A stretch of 51,934 bases of DNA, taken from positions 1-51,934 of the forward strand of contig JAEWYO010000014.1 in assembly GCA_023395595.1 (NCBI GenBank). Direction: 5' to 3'. Under the pieces are notes generated by a model. That model searched no databases, was not told the origin of the DNA, and worked only from the letters and a program-made list of their open reading frames with translations. This document shows, one piece after another, positions 25,430 through 34,487 of this stretch. This stretch comes from Bacillota bacterium (lineage in GTDB: Bacteria; Bacillota; Clostridia; Christensenellales; CAG-138). The stretch's first letter is position 1. Each line of letters begins with the position of its first letter. A program made the translations under genes and the position numbers.

Positions 25430-26863
25430 ATGGAGAAACAGACCAAGCGGGTCTTCAATGTTGGCACACGCTCGTTCATCGCGGCGCTCATCATTCTCTT
25501 TCTGCTGATGGTGTTGACCTATGCGTTGACCTTCCTGCTTCCCGCAGGCGAGTATCAGCGCGTGATCACCGATGGCAAGGAATCCATCGTATCCGGCACC
25601 TACAAAAGCGTGGATGGTGGGTTGCCGTTCTGGAAGTGGCTGCTTTCTCCGTTTCTCGCGCTTGGATCAACCGGCTCCGGTACGGTAATTGCGATCATTG
25701 CGTTTCTGCTCGTCATTGGTGGCGCATTTAACGCGATGGACGAATGCGGTGTGCTTTCCTATATGTTTAACCGCGTGTATCGCATGTTTGAGACGCGAAA
25801 ATATCGTCTGCTCTTGCTTGTTTCGCTGTTCTTTATGAGCCTTGGCGCGTTTGTCGGCTCGTTTGAAGAATGCGTGCCGCTGGTTCCAATCGCCGTTGCG
25901 CTTGCGTATTCGCTCGGCTGGGATGCGCTGGTCGGACTCGGCATGAGCCTTCTTGCGGTGGGATTCGGATTTAGCACGGGTGTGGTCAACCCCTTTACGG
26001 TAGGCGTTGCACAGCAGTTGGTCGGATTGCCGATGTTCTCCGGTATCTGGATGCGTCTTGTCACGTTTGTACTGATCTACGGGCTGCTGATCGCTTTTTT
26101 GATTCCTTATGCGAAGAAAATCGAAAGAAATCCCGCAAAGAGCATGATCTATGATCCTGCAATGACAGAACGCTGGGCCTCCTTACGCACGGACTATGTC
26201 GAAGACAAGAAAAAAGATCGTGCGTTGATCTGGTTTGCGTCGGTTCTCGGCGCGGGAATCCTGCTGATTCTCTGCTCCAGCGTTGTGCCGTTTTTGCAGG
26301 ATATCATCATGCCGCTGATCGCAGTGATCTTCCTTGTTGCGGGCACGGTTTCTTCCGTCGTCTCCGGCATGCGTTGGGGCGACTATTTCAAATCGTTTGG
26401 CAAAGGAATGGTCAACATTCTGCCTGCCGTGCTGTTGATCTTGATGGCAAACTCAATCCGATTCACCATGACGGAGTCGAAGATTCTCGATACGATTCTA
26501 TTCCAGACCGTTCAGCTCACACAGAACGCATCCAGCGGCGTTGTCGTGCTGATGATCTATGCATTGGCACTCATCTTGGAGTTGTTCATCTCCAGTGGCT
26601 CTGCAAAGGCGTTTCTGCTCATGCCGCTGATCGCGCCGATTGCCGATCTTTCCAACATCTCGCGTCAGATTGCGGTGCTTGCCTATGCGTTTGGCGACGG
26701 GTTTTCCAATGTGTTTTATCCGACCAATCCGGTGCTGTTGATCTCGCTTGGCATCGTCGGTATCGGCTACGGAAAGTGGTTCAAGTGGAGCGGGAAGATT
26801 CAGATTGCGGTGCTCGCGCTCACAAGCGCCTTGCTGCTGTTTGCCAACGCAATCGGGTATTAA
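25430..26863 (+). CDS. YfcC/DcuC-family transporter (amino-acid or dicarboxylate exchanger)
   Basis: A 477-residue inner-membrane carrier with about 12 helices. YfcC-family text includes FLLPAGEYQR near the start, FEECVPLVPIAVALAYSLGWD in the first half, and SGSAKAFLLMPLIAPIADL, GDGFSNVFYPTNPVLL in the second. Family members are annotated as C4-dicarboxylate or arginine/ornithine-type exchangers; specificity is not settled. GGAGG is 8 bases before ATG. It shares no operon with its divergent neighbour, the ATPase. Confidence 0.88.
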   Translation: MEKQTKRVFNVGTRSFIAALIILFLLMVLTYALTFLLPAGEYQRVITDGKESIVSGTYKSVDGGLPFWKWLLSPFLALGSTGSGTVIAIIAFLLVIGGAFNAMDECGVLSYMFNRVYRMFETRKYRLLLLVSLFFMSLGAFVGSFEECVPLVPIAVALAYSLGWDALVGLGMSLLAVGFGFSTGVVNPFTVGVAQQLVGLPMFSGIWMRLVTFVLIYGLLIAFLIPYAKKIERNPAKSMIYDPAMTERWASLRTDYVEDKKKDRALIWFASVLGAGILLILCSSVVPFLQDIIMPLIAVIFLVAGTVSSVVSGMRWGDYFKSFGKGMVNILPAVLLILMANSIRFTMTESKILDTILFQTVQLTQNASSGVVVLMIYALALILELFISSGSAKAFLLMPLIAPIADLSNISRQIAVLAYAFGDGFSNVFYPTNPVLLISLGIVGIGYGKWFKWSGKIQIAVLALTSALLLFANAIGY

Positions 26864-26926
26864 GCGACAATCGCATCATCCATCAGGTTTGGGATAACCG
26901 GGAGTAAAGGGGACAATTCGTACACC

Positions 26927-28051
26927 ATGATCCAACTCATAGCGGAGGAACTGGAGCCGGCGGAGCTGCTGCCGGTCGGAACGGTGTTGCATCGTAGATA
27001 CGCCATCGACGGCGTTCTTGGACGCGGCACCTACGGCATCACCTATTTCGGGCACGACGAGAAGACGGGCACGCGCATCGCGATCAAGGAATATTTCCCA
27101 TACGCGCTGGCGCACCGCGCAGAGCAGGGATTTGCACTGATGCCGAAAAATCAAGCCTGCGGTGCGCTGTTCTTTCTGGGCAGCGAGATGTTCTATCGCC
27201 AGCATCTGGCGCTGACGGACGCAAAGGGTAGCGAAAACCTAGTAACCGTCTATACGACATTCTTTGAAAACGGCACATCCTATGCCGTGATGGAGCGTCT
27301 CAGTGGTATCACGCTAGAGCGCTATTTACAGCTGCGGCGCAGGCGACTCTTTCCCGACGAGGCGATGTTCATCGCGGCTTCGCTGGCGGATGCGCTGCTG
27401 GTTGTGCATAGCCTCAACTCCTTGCATTATGACATTAACGCGCGCTCCATCTTTCTCTGCACCGACGGAACGGTGAAGCTGATCGACTTCGGCGCGGCAA
27501 AGGCGGGGCTGCGCGCGCGGCAGGAGGTGGACGACACCGAACCCTGGATCGATGTTGCGGCAATCGGTAAAACGCTCTATGAGTCCATGACCGGGCTTGC
27601 TGTGTTTGGCGATGGCATGCAGCCGCATGCGAGTATTCCGCCGCAGTTCTTTGAGTTTCTCTGGCAAACAAGCGATACCGCAGGCTATCGCCGCATTTCG
27701 AACGTGTTTGACTATCGCCACGCGCTGGCTTGCGTCGAAATCGGGGCAATCTGCCCGGATGTGACGGAAGAGGATGTGCTCAGCGCGATTCCACAGATAC
27801 GGAAAAATGTGCGTCAGAACAAGCCGGAGGTTTCCGCCGCGAAAGAGCAGTTGCAGGAAGCGGGGCAGAAGCGGTCGATTCTGGATCGCGCGCTAGACGC
27901 GATGGAAGGCGCGGTGACGGCGGACAAGCAGAAAAACCCCGACGAAGCAAAGAAAGAGCAGCAGATCAAGAAGCGCGTCTGGATGATTTATGGCGGTGTA
28001 ATCGGCATCGCTTTGATCCTCGCGTTGCTATTGCGAGGGCTCATTCACTAA
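26927..28051 (+). CDS. Ser/Thr-kinase-like membrane protein, possibly a pseudokinase
   Basis: A 374-residue protein with a eukaryotic-type kinase fold at residues about 20-280: glycine loop LGRGTYGITY, Lys54 in AIKEYFP and DFG (187-189). The catalytic loop reads HYDINARS (167-174) where active kinases have HRDxKxxN. The base Asp169 is present, but the Lys is Asn171 and the magnesium-binding Asn is Ser174. A helical, charged stretch leads to one C-terminal transmembrane helix (about 351-370) with only a few residues outside, so it lacks the PASTA domains of PknB. It may bind ATP without phosphorylating, or be a weak kinase. No phosphatase is paired. Confidence 0.78.
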   Translation: MIQLIAEELEPAELLPVGTVLHRRYAIDGVLGRGTYGITYFGHDEKTGTRIAIKEYFPYALAHRAEQGFALMPKNQACGALFFLGSEMFYRQHLALTDAKGSENLVTVYTTFFENGTSYAVMERLSGITLERYLQLRRRRLFPDEAMFIAASLADALLVVHSLNSLHYDINARSIFLCTDGTVKLIDFGAAKAGLRARQEVDDTEPWIDVAAIGKTLYESMTGLAVFGDGMQPHASIPPQFFEFLWQTSDTAGYRRISNVFDYRHALACVEIGAICPDVTEEDVLSAIPQIRKNVRQNKPEVSAAKEQLQEAGQKRSILDRALDAMEGAVTADKQKNPDEAKKEQQIKKRVWMIYGGVIGIALILALLLRGLIH

Positions 28052-28068
28052 TTAACATTGAAACGTAA

Positions 28069-28100
28069 AATCCCCCGTGAGAAACGGGGGATTCATTTTT
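28069..28100 (+). terminator. Terminator after the kinase-like gene
   Basis: Stem AATCCCCCGT / ACGGGGGATT with a short loop and TTTTT. Confidence 0.88.
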
Positions 28101-28123
28101 CGTGTTGCTAATTTGAATTTTCG

Positions 28124-29059
28124 TTATGCTGCTGCTGTTTCCTTCTTTTGACCCAGTTTGCCGAAGAACTGGAAGGTCATCGGCCAGAGCGCGCCGCCGA
28201 CCAGCACCATCAGGCAATAACGAACCGCATTACCTGCGTTGTGTCCGCCAAAGAGCGCAAGAAGCGGCGCTTTGGCGAGGGATTGAACCGCCACGACGAG
28301 GCCAAGACCAAGCGCAAGTTTGAGCAGCTGCGCCCACCAGACTGCTTTGACGGAGAAATTGATGTATTTTCGTTCCAGCCAGATGACGAGCGCAAAGCCG
28401 ACCGCGCCACCGACCATTTTGTAGCCGGACTCGTTGCAGCTCAGAGAAAACTCCGCAATCGCGTTTGCAGGCATCGGAACAAGCTCAATATACAGAATCA
28501 GCGCGGCACCAATGGCAAGCAGAACGCCGATCAACGGGATAAACCAATTCTTATTGTCCCATGCGCGGTTGATCAGCGGATAGCCAACCGAGACCAGAAG
28601 GAGCGCGACGCCAAGCGAGACCAGTACGTCTGCCGGTGTGTGAACCCCCAGATACATCCGCGAAAAAGCGACCAGCAGCGTCAGCGCAACGCAGACGATG
28701 CGTACCCACAGTTCTTTACGCGACCATGCGACGCTAAGGAACATACCCGCTGAATTCTGCGTGTGCCCACTGGGAAAGGAATATCCCGTCGCTTGGGCGC
28801 GTGCGCTCTCCACAATGGTGAAGTTTTTATCGAGCACCCACGGACGGGGCACAACAAAGATGAGCTTGAGGAACGTATTGATGATGTTGCCCAGAAAGCT
28901 CACGTACAGCAACAGATAGCCGGTTTTCTTGTCGAGGCACCAGTAGAACCCGAGTGCGATGACCATGAAGATCATCTCTTCGCCAAAGAACGTGAAAAAC
29001 TGGAACACGGTGTCCAGAAACGGCGTGCGGATAGCTTCCAGCAAACGTAGAAAATCCAT
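28124..29059 (-). CDS. PAP2-family membrane phosphatase
   Basis: A 311-residue membrane phosphatase of the PAP2 type, which acts on lipid phosphates or undecaprenyl pyrophosphate. The three catalytic motifs are KLIFVVPRPW, YSFPSGHTQN and SRMYLGVHTPAD. The C-terminal half adds four or more helices beyond the core fold. Start at 29059 is preferred because GGGAGG precedes it by 5 bases; an upstream in-frame ATG at 29113 has no ribosome site. Confidence 0.88.
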   Translation of the reverse strand: MDFLRLLEAIRTPFLDTVFQFFTFFGEEMIFMVIALGFYWCLDKKTGYLLLYVSFLGNIINTFLKLIFVVPRPWVLDKNFTIVESARAQATGYSFPSGHTQNSAGMFLSVAWSRKELWVRIVCVALTLLVAFSRMYLGVHTPADVLVSLGVALLLVSVGYPLINRAWDNKNWFIPLIGVLLAIGAALILYIELVPMPANAIAEFSLSCNESGYKMVGGAVGFALVIWLERKYINFSVKAVWWAQLLKLALGLGLVVAVQSLAKAPLLALFGGHNAGNAVRYCLMVLVGGALWPMTFQFFGKLGQKKETAAA

Positions 29060-29137
29060 AGTACCCTCCCAATATGAAACGATTGATTCTGATCTATCAT
29101 ACATGATCTGCAATGATTTTATAAGATTGATTCCGAA

Positions 29138-29164
29138 AGAAAAGCGCCCGATTTACCGGAGCGC
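29138..29164 (-). terminator. Terminator overlapping the tadA stop
   Basis: Minus-strand hairpin GCGC-t-CCG / CGG-GCGC with a one-base bulge, followed by TTTTC; the stem includes the last tadA codons. Confidence 0.6.
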
Positions 29165-29605
29165 CTGAAAAAAACGCGAGAGAAGTGCTTTGCACTCGTC
29201 TTCCAATATGCCACCCCAGGTTTCGATGCTGTGCAGAAAGCACTTGTCGGTCAGATCCATACGAGAGCCGCAGCAACCAGCGACTTCGTCAAATGCGCCG
29301 TACACGAGCTTGCCGAGCTTTGCGTTCACGCATGCGCCTGCACACATGGCGCAGGGTTCCATCGTGACATAGAGCGTGCAATCGTTCAATCTTGATCCGT
29401 GCGACGCCATCGCTTGCTGCAGGCAGAGGAGCTCCGCGTGCCGGGTTGCGTCGTGATCGCGTTCCACGCGGTTGTGCGCGCGTGCGATGATTTCGTTGCC
29501 GCAAACCAAAACCGCGCCGACGGGAACCTCGCCCGCGTCAAACGCAAGCCTGGCTTCCTCCAGCGCGAGTCGCATATAGCGTTCCATTTCGGCTTGATTG
29601 CTCAT
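29153..29605 (-). CDS. tadA: tRNA adenosine(34) deaminase
   Basis: A 150-residue zinc deaminase that turns A34 of tRNA-Arg into inosine. The catalytic pair is HAE (56-58) and PCAMCAG (84-90), zinc held by His56, Cys85 and Cys88; VPVGAVLV and FGAFDEVAG-like text YGAFDEVAGCCGS flank them. It starts 4 bases inside the end of truA and is the last gene of the ECF-truA operon. Confidence 0.94.
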   Translation of the reverse strand: MSNQAEMERYMRLALEEARLAFDAGEVPVGAVLVCGNEIIARAHNRVERDHDATRHAELLCLQQAMASHGSRLNDCTLYVTMEPCAMCAGACVNAKLGKLVYGAFDEVAGCCGSRMDLTDKCFLHSIETWGGILEDECKALLSRFFQALR

Positions 29606-30375
29606 ATTCTCCCAAGCACCTCGTCGGTGTCAAAATCGTCATATTGCACACGTTGGAGGCAGAGCCCGTGCGGCGGCGCGGTTGGGCCCGCGTCCTCGCG
29701 CAAGCCACTGGTCAGAGCGCGCGCGATTGCGTCCTCCGGTAGCTTACCGCCGCCAACTTCCAACATCGTGCCGACGAGAATGCGCACCATGTTGTAAAGA
29801 AACCCGTTTGCGCCGACATCATACGTTAGATATTTGCCGTCCTGCTTCCATTCGCTCTTGGTGATCGTGCGAACGGTGCTCGTCAGCGAGGAACCAACGC
29901 TCATAAACGCCTGAAAATCGTGTTCGCCGAGCGCATAGGCTGCCGCGCGCTGCATACGAGCAACATCGATCTTTGTATGAACGTGAAGCGCGGTCATGCG
30001 GGTGAATACGTCCGCATGCAACCCGGTTTGCACTGTGTAGCGATAGGTTTTGTTCTTCGCGGAAAAGCGCGCGTGGAAATCCTCCGGCGCTTCTTCGCTA
30101 TAGAGCACACGGATGTCCCGCGGCAGGCGCATATTCAACGCGATGGCAAATTTATCCGCCGGCATGCGCGCATTGGTGTCAAAATGCGCAACCTGCGCGC
30201 GGGCGTGTACACCGCTGTCCGTTCGACCGGAGCCGTGCAGTTGAATCTGCTCGCCCGTAATCGCAAGCGCTGCTTCGTTGAGCCGCTGCTGCACGGAAAC
30301 GCCGTTGTCTTGCAACTGCCAGCCAACATAATTCGTCCCGTCGTAGGATACGATCAAGCGGATGCGACGGCTCAT
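29602..30375 (-). CDS. truA: tRNA pseudouridine(38-40) synthase
   Basis: A 257-residue tRNA-modifying enzyme making pseudouridine in the anticodon arm. The catalytic Asp53 lies in GSGRTDSGVHARAQ, with YDGTNYVGWQ near the start and NGFLYNMVRILVGT near the end, all classical. It overlaps tadA and ecfT by 4 bases each. In many Firmicutes truA follows ecfA1-ecfA2-ecfT, as here. Confidence 0.96.
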   Translation of the reverse strand: MSRRIRLIVSYDGTNYVGWQLQDNGVSVQQRLNEAALAITGEQIQLHGSGRTDSGVHARAQVAHFDTNARMPADKFAIALNMRLPRDIRVLYSEEAPEDFHARFSAKNKTYRYTVQTGLHADVFTRMTALHVHTKIDVARMQRAAAYALGEHDFQAFMSVGSSLTSTVRTITKSEWKQDGKYLTYDVGANGFLYNMVRILVGTMLEVGGGKLPEDAIARALTSGLREDAGPTAPPHGLCLQRVQYDDFDTDEVLGRI

Positions 30376-31178
30376 AGCGGCAGTTTCTCCAAGAGAATGA
30401 TGCCCACGAGCACGACCACCAAAAGAAGCGTCGCGATGAGATCGCGCGCATGAAAATGCAGTTCGCGCATGCGGGTTCTTCCTTCGCCGCCGTGATAGCA
30501 GCGGCTTTCCATTGCCATCGCGAGTTCGTCCGCCCGCCGGAAAGCGGAGACGAACAGCGGAACCAGCACGGGAATCATGCTCTTTGCGCGTTGGAATATG
30601 TTGCCGCTTTCAAAATCCGCTCCGCGCGCCATCTGCGCTTTCTGGATGCGGTCGGTTTCCTCCATCAATGTGGGGATGAAGCGCAGCGCGATGGTCATCA
30701 TCATCGCAAGTTCGTGTGCAGGGAAGTGGAGCTTGCGCAGCGGCGACATGAGCTTCTCCAGCCCGTCGGTGAGCGCGATGGGGGAGGTGGTCAATGTCAG
30801 AATCGATGTTCCCGCAACAAGCAGAATCAACCGTAGCGTGATATAGACCGCCTGTTCGACCGCCTCCTGCGTGAGCCGGATGAACTGCCACTCCAACCAG
30901 ACCGTTTTACCCGGTGTAGCGAAGAGGTTTAGGATGAACATGAAGACCAGCAGCCACTTCATCGGCTTGAGCGCGGAGAAGAAATAGGAAGCGGGTACGC
31001 GCGCAAACGCAAACATCGCAAACAGCAAAACAATAGGGATCAAGAACACAAGCAGCGACTTCACCACGAATACGATTGCGATATAAACACCCATCAGGAA
31101 AATCTTCGTGCGAGGGTCGAGGCGGTGTACCACACTGTTGCCCGGCAAAAACTGACCCAGAGAGATGTTAGCGGTCAT
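30372..31178 (-). CDS. ecfT: ECF transporter transmembrane protein EcfT
   Basis: A 268-residue integral membrane scaffold of the energy-coupling-factor vitamin transporter. Several hydrophobic helices flank a cytoplasmic part. The two coupling helices carry the Ala-Arg-Gly motif in KAQMARGADF and a second Arg motif in AMAMESRCYHGG, which grip the ATPases. It overlaps ecfA2 by 11 bases and truA by 4. Confidence 0.93.
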   Translation of the reverse strand: MTANISLGQFLPGNSVVHRLDPRTKIFLMGVYIAIVFVVKSLLVFLIPIVLLFAMFAFARVPASYFFSALKPMKWLLVFMFILNLFATPGKTVWLEWQFIRLTQEAVEQAVYITLRLILLVAGTSILTLTTSPIALTDGLEKLMSPLRKLHFPAHELAMMMTIALRFIPTLMEETDRIQKAQMARGADFESGNIFQRAKSMIPVLVPLFVSAFRRADELAMAMESRCYHGGEGRTRMRELHFHARDLIATLLLVVVLVGIILLEKLPL

Positions 31179-32022
31179 GGTTCCACCTCCCGATCAGATC
31201 CTGCGCAAGTTCGTCCATACGGAAATAGTCGTGTTCAATCGCGATTCCGCGGGCACGAAGCGCGCGGACAAGCTGTGTTGCTTGCGGCAGATTCAAGCCC
31301 ATATCCAGCAACTCGGTACTATGCGAGAACACCTCTTCCGGTGTGCCAACCATGAAGAGCGTGCCTTTGTCGAGAACCGCAATGCGATCGGCATACATCG
31401 CAACATCGTCCATGGAGTGCGAAACCATCACGATGCCGGTGCCGAAATCGCTGCGGAGGGATTCGATGAGTGCGAGGATTTCGCGCCTACCGCGCGGGTC
31501 GAGCCCCGCCATGGGTTCGTCCAGCACAAGATATTTCGGGCGCATGGCGAGAATGCCCGCCAGAGCGGCGCGCCGTTTTTCCCCGCCGGAGAGTTCAAAT
31601 GGTGATTTTTCCGCAAACTCGGAGGGAGTGAGCCCGACCAAACGAAGCGCCTCGTTTACGCGTGTCGCAATCTCCGCTTCATCCAGTCCCATGTTCTTTG
31701 GGCCGAAGGCGACATCGCGTTCCACGGTCTCTTCAAAAAGTTGGTATTCGGGATATTGAAACACCATCCCGACCAGCGAACGAATCTGTTTGCGCAGTTT
31801 TTTTTCTCGCGTGTCCAGCCCGTCCACCAGGACACAGCCGGAGGTCGGCAGAAGCAGTCCGTTGAGGTGCTGGATCAGCGTGCTCTTACCGGAGCCGGTG
31901 TGCCCGATGATGCCGAGGAATTCGCCATCCTGAATCGTCAGCGAAAGATCGCCGAGCGCCGGGTAGGCCAGCGCGCTCCCAGGCAGGTAGGTGTGGCTCA
32001 GTTGTGTGAGTTCAATTGGCAT
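31168..32022 (-). CDS. ecfA2: ECF transporter ATP-binding protein EcfA2
   Basis: A 284-residue ABC ATPase and partner of EcfA1 in the shared energising module. Walker A is GHTGSGKST, the signature LSGGEKRR, Walker B YLVLDEPMAGLD, and the switch His in VSHSMDD. QYPEYQLFEET after the Q-loop is typical of EcfA2. It starts 42 bases after ecfA1. Confidence 0.94.
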   Translation of the reverse strand: MPIELTQLSHTYLPGSALAYPALGDLSLTIQDGEFLGIIGHTGSGKSTLIQHLNGLLLPTSGCVLVDGLDTREKKLRKQIRSLVGMVFQYPEYQLFEETVERDVAFGPKNMGLDEAEIATRVNEALRLVGLTPSEFAEKSPFELSGGEKRRAALAGILAMRPKYLVLDEPMAGLDPRGRREILALIESLRSDFGTGIVMVSHSMDDVAMYADRIAVLDKGTLFMVGTPEEVFSHSTELLDMGLNLPQATQLVRALRARGIAIEHDYFRMDELAQDLIGRWNHDR

Positions 32023-32064
32023 GTTGTATCCTTATCTATATAACACTTGTGTCATGTTTCTTTT

Positions 32065-32907
32065 TTATGCTTTGAGCGCGCGGCTGAGTTCGTCCGCCAG
32101 CATTTCGCAGGTCATCGCTTCATGCGAGATCGGCAGTCCTGCTGTAAGCAGCTCATCGCGGAGTTTTACGAATGCAGGTGCGTCCAGCCGGCTTTCTTCG
32201 AGCAGAGCAAGTTCATTGAATACTTCCTTCGGCGTGCCTTCCATCACGAGCCGTCCTTCCGAGAGGACGAAGACGCGATCCGCGCCCAGCGCTTCCTCCA
32301 TAAATTGCGTGATCATCACGACGGTCATACCGCGCTCCTGATTAAGCTTCTTTACGGTGGAGAGCACTTCTTCGCGTCCGCGCGGGTCGAGCATGGCGGT
32401 TGCTTCGTCGAGAACCAGCACCTCCGGCTGCATCGCGAGAAGGCCTGCGATTGCGATGCGCTGTTTTTGCCCGCCGGAGAGCGCGTGGCTCGCTTTTTCG
32501 GCATAGGCGCTCATCTCGACTTCGCTCAGCGCCGCGTCTACGCGCGCACGGATCTCCGCCGGAGCAACGCCGAGGTTTTCCGGGCCAAAGCCAACGTCTT
32601 CCTCGACGATGGTGGTGACGAGCTGGTTATCCGGGTTTTGAAACACCATGCCGACGCGACGGCGAATTTCTAGTAGATTTTTCTCGTCGCGCGTGTCCAT
32701 GCCGTCTACCGTGACTGTTCCCTCGGCGGGGACGAGCAGGGCGTTGAGCATCTTGCAAAGCGTACTCTTGCCTGATCCGTTATGGCCGACGATTGCAACG
32801 ATTTCACCCTTGTGAATCGAGAGGCTGATGTTCTTGAGCGCGACTTTTTCCGCGCCGACGTATTGAAACCCGACGTTAACGATTTCGATTTGCGCGTTCG
32901 GGGTCAT
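32065..32907 (-). CDS. ecfA1: ECF transporter ATP-binding protein EcfA1
   Basis: A 280-residue ABC ATPase. Walker A GHNGSGKST, signature LSGGQKQR and Walker B EVLVLDEATAMLD; DEAT instead of DEP is usual for EcfA1. VFQNPDNQLVTTIVEEDV marks the Q-loop. First gene of the ecfA1-ecfA2-ecfT-truA-tadA operon. ACAGGAG stands 6 bases before ATG. Confidence 0.94.
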   Translation of the reverse strand: MTPNAQIEIVNVGFQYVGAEKVALKNISLSIHKGEIVAIVGHNGSGKSTLCKMLNALLVPAEGTVTVDGMDTRDEKNLLEIRRRVGMVFQNPDNQLVTTIVEEDVGFGPENLGVAPAEIRARVDAALSEVEMSAYAEKASHALSGGQKQRIAIAGLLAMQPEVLVLDEATAMLDPRGREEVLSTVKKLNQERGMTVVMITQFMEEALGADRVFVLSEGRLVMEGTPKEVFNELALLEESRLDAPAFVKLRDELLTAGLPISHEAMTCEMLADELSRALKA

Positions 32908-33028
32908 ATAGTTTACTCCTGTCCTGCCAGCATTGCGCGCGGCGCTGTTGTAGTTTGCCTGCGCAGTGTGATAAAATAATTTCCGAAAGACACAAAAAAT
33001 GTGTGAATTTCGGGTAAAAGGGCAATTT

Positions 33029-33057
33029 AGTATAGCAAATTAAGCCGCATCTTTCAA
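33029..33057 (-). promoter_or_regulatory. Promoter of the ecf operon
   Basis: Minus strand: -35 TTGAAA (33052-33057), 17-base spacer, -10 TATACT (33029-33034), giving a leader of about 115 bases before ecfA1. Confidence 0.75.
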
Positions 33058-33104
33058 GGGCCAGCGCCCTTTGTGCGACAGTACCGCGTGAGCGGCAAGG
33101 AGCG
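33042..33104 (+). other. Folded leader before the deaminase gene
   Basis: Plus-strand hairpin AAGGGC-CAGC-GCCCTT (33056-33071) and CCGC-GTGA-GCGG (33084-33095), with GCCGC (33044-33048) able to compete for GCGGC next to the ribosome site AAGGAG. It overlaps the divergent ecf promoter, so part of the symmetry could be DNA-level. No known riboswitch class recognised. Confidence 0.35.
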
Positions 33105-33112
33105 AACAACAT

Positions 33113-34477
33113 ATGAAAACACTCTTACAAAACGCAAGATGCATCGTTACCTGTGACGACAACGACTCGATTCTGCGCGGTGCGGATGTCCTGCTGCAGG
33201 ACGGGATCATTTCCGCAATTGGAAATCTTGGCAATATTGCAGCGGATGAGGTCATCGACGCAAGTAAACTGATCCTTTATCCGGGGCTGATCAACACGCA
33301 TCATCACCTGTATCAATACTTCACGCGAAACCTGCGTCACGTGCAGAATTTGGAACTGTTTGACTGGCTCACCGCGCTCTACGACATCTGGGCGCACCTC
33401 AATGAAAACACCGTTCGCCTCAGCTCGCTAAGCGGCATGGGCGAATTGATGAAGTATGGCTGCACGACGTGTTTTGATCATCATTATGTATTTCCCAACG
33501 GCGCAGGAGACCTTCTCGCTGCGCAGTTTTCGGCGGCGGAGTCGCTAGGCATGCGCATGATGAGTTCGCGCGGGAGCATGAGCCTGTCCCGCAAGGACGG
33601 GGGATTGCCACCGGATTCCGTCGTACAGACCGTGGACGAGATTCTGCGTGACAGCCGGGACGCGATTGAACGCTATCACGACGCATCCGATTTTTCCATG
33701 CGACAGGTGGTGCTGGCGCCCTGTTCACCGTTTTCCGTGACCGCAGATTTGATGAAGCAGAGCGCGGCGCTGGCCAGAAGCTACGGAGTGCGTCTGCACA
33801 CGCATCTATGCGAAACCAAGGATGAGGAACGTTTTACCGTAAGCACGCGCGGCATGCGCCCGCTGGCTTACATGGAGAGCGTGGATTTCGTTGGCAGCGA
33901 TGTTTTCTACGCACATGGAATCTATTTTAATGATCAGGAGTTGCAATTTTTGGCCGACACCGGTACCGGTGTTGCGCATTGCCCGTGTTCCAATATGAAG
34001 CTCAGCTCCGGCGTGGCGCGGATTCCGGATATGCTCCGGTTGGATGTTCCGGTCGGGCTCGCCGTGGACGGAAGCGCAAGCAACGACGCCTCCAACCTGA
34101 TGGAGGAGATGCGTACGGCATACCTGATGCACCGTCTGACGTATGGCGCGGATGCGCCGAGTGGATATGACCTACTCAAGATGGCGACGCGCGGCAGCGC
34201 GCGGTTGCTCGGGCGCAAGAAACTCGGGCAAATTGCGCAAGGTTTTGCCGCCGACCTGTTTGCAATTCGTTATGACCGCTTTGAACTGGTGGGCGCAGAG
34301 CGCGATGAGGCGAACCTCTTTGGCACGGTTGGCTACCATCTGCCTGCGGACGCGGTTTGGGTAGCCGGACGGCAGACGGTCAAAGACGGCGCGCTGTTAG
34401 GCATTGATGAGGAGAGAACAGCTACACAGAGCAGGGCGGAAATTGACCGCTTGCTTAAATCCGCGGCTGTTATATAA
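33113..34477 (+). CDS. Amidohydrolase, probably 8-oxoguanine deaminase
   Basis: A 454-residue metal-dependent deaminase of the AtzA/TrzN/8-oxoguanine-deaminase group. Metal ligands are His63 and His65 in INTHHHLYQ, the His in LHTHLCET with Glu three residues on, His in FYAHGIYF, and Asp in AVDGSASND. HCPCSNMKLSSG and DGSASNDASNL are typical of 8-oxoguanine or chlorinated-triazine deaminases; in a host-associated anaerobe 8-oxoguanine (to urate) is the likely substrate. It reaches ATG after AAGGAG. The next gene, a QueT-type transporter component, starts 10 bases after its stop. Confidence 0.87.
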   Translation: MKTLLQNARCIVTCDDNDSILRGADVLLQDGIISAIGNLGNIAADEVIDASKLILYPGLINTHHHLYQYFTRNLRHVQNLELFDWLTALYDIWAHLNENTVRLSSLSGMGELMKYGCTTCFDHHYVFPNGAGDLLAAQFSAAESLGMRMMSSRGSMSLSRKDGGLPPDSVVQTVDEILRDSRDAIERYHDASDFSMRQVVLAPCSPFSVTADLMKQSAALARSYGVRLHTHLCETKDEERFTVSTRGMRPLAYMESVDFVGSDVFYAHGIYFNDQELQFLADTGTGVAHCPCSNMKLSSGVARIPDMLRLDVPVGLAVDGSASNDASNLMEEMRTAYLMHRLTYGADAPSGYDLLKMATRGSARLLGRKKLGQIAQGFAADLFAIRYDRFELVGAERDEANLFGTVGYHLPADAVWVAGRQTVKDGALLGIDEERTATQSRAEIDRLLKSAAVI

Positions 34478-34487
34478 GGAGGATCTC

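Noticed and set aside
33035..33112. Purine or preQ1 riboswitch before the deaminase-QueT pair
   Set aside because: Neither the purine aptamer core nor the preQ1 loop sequences are present.
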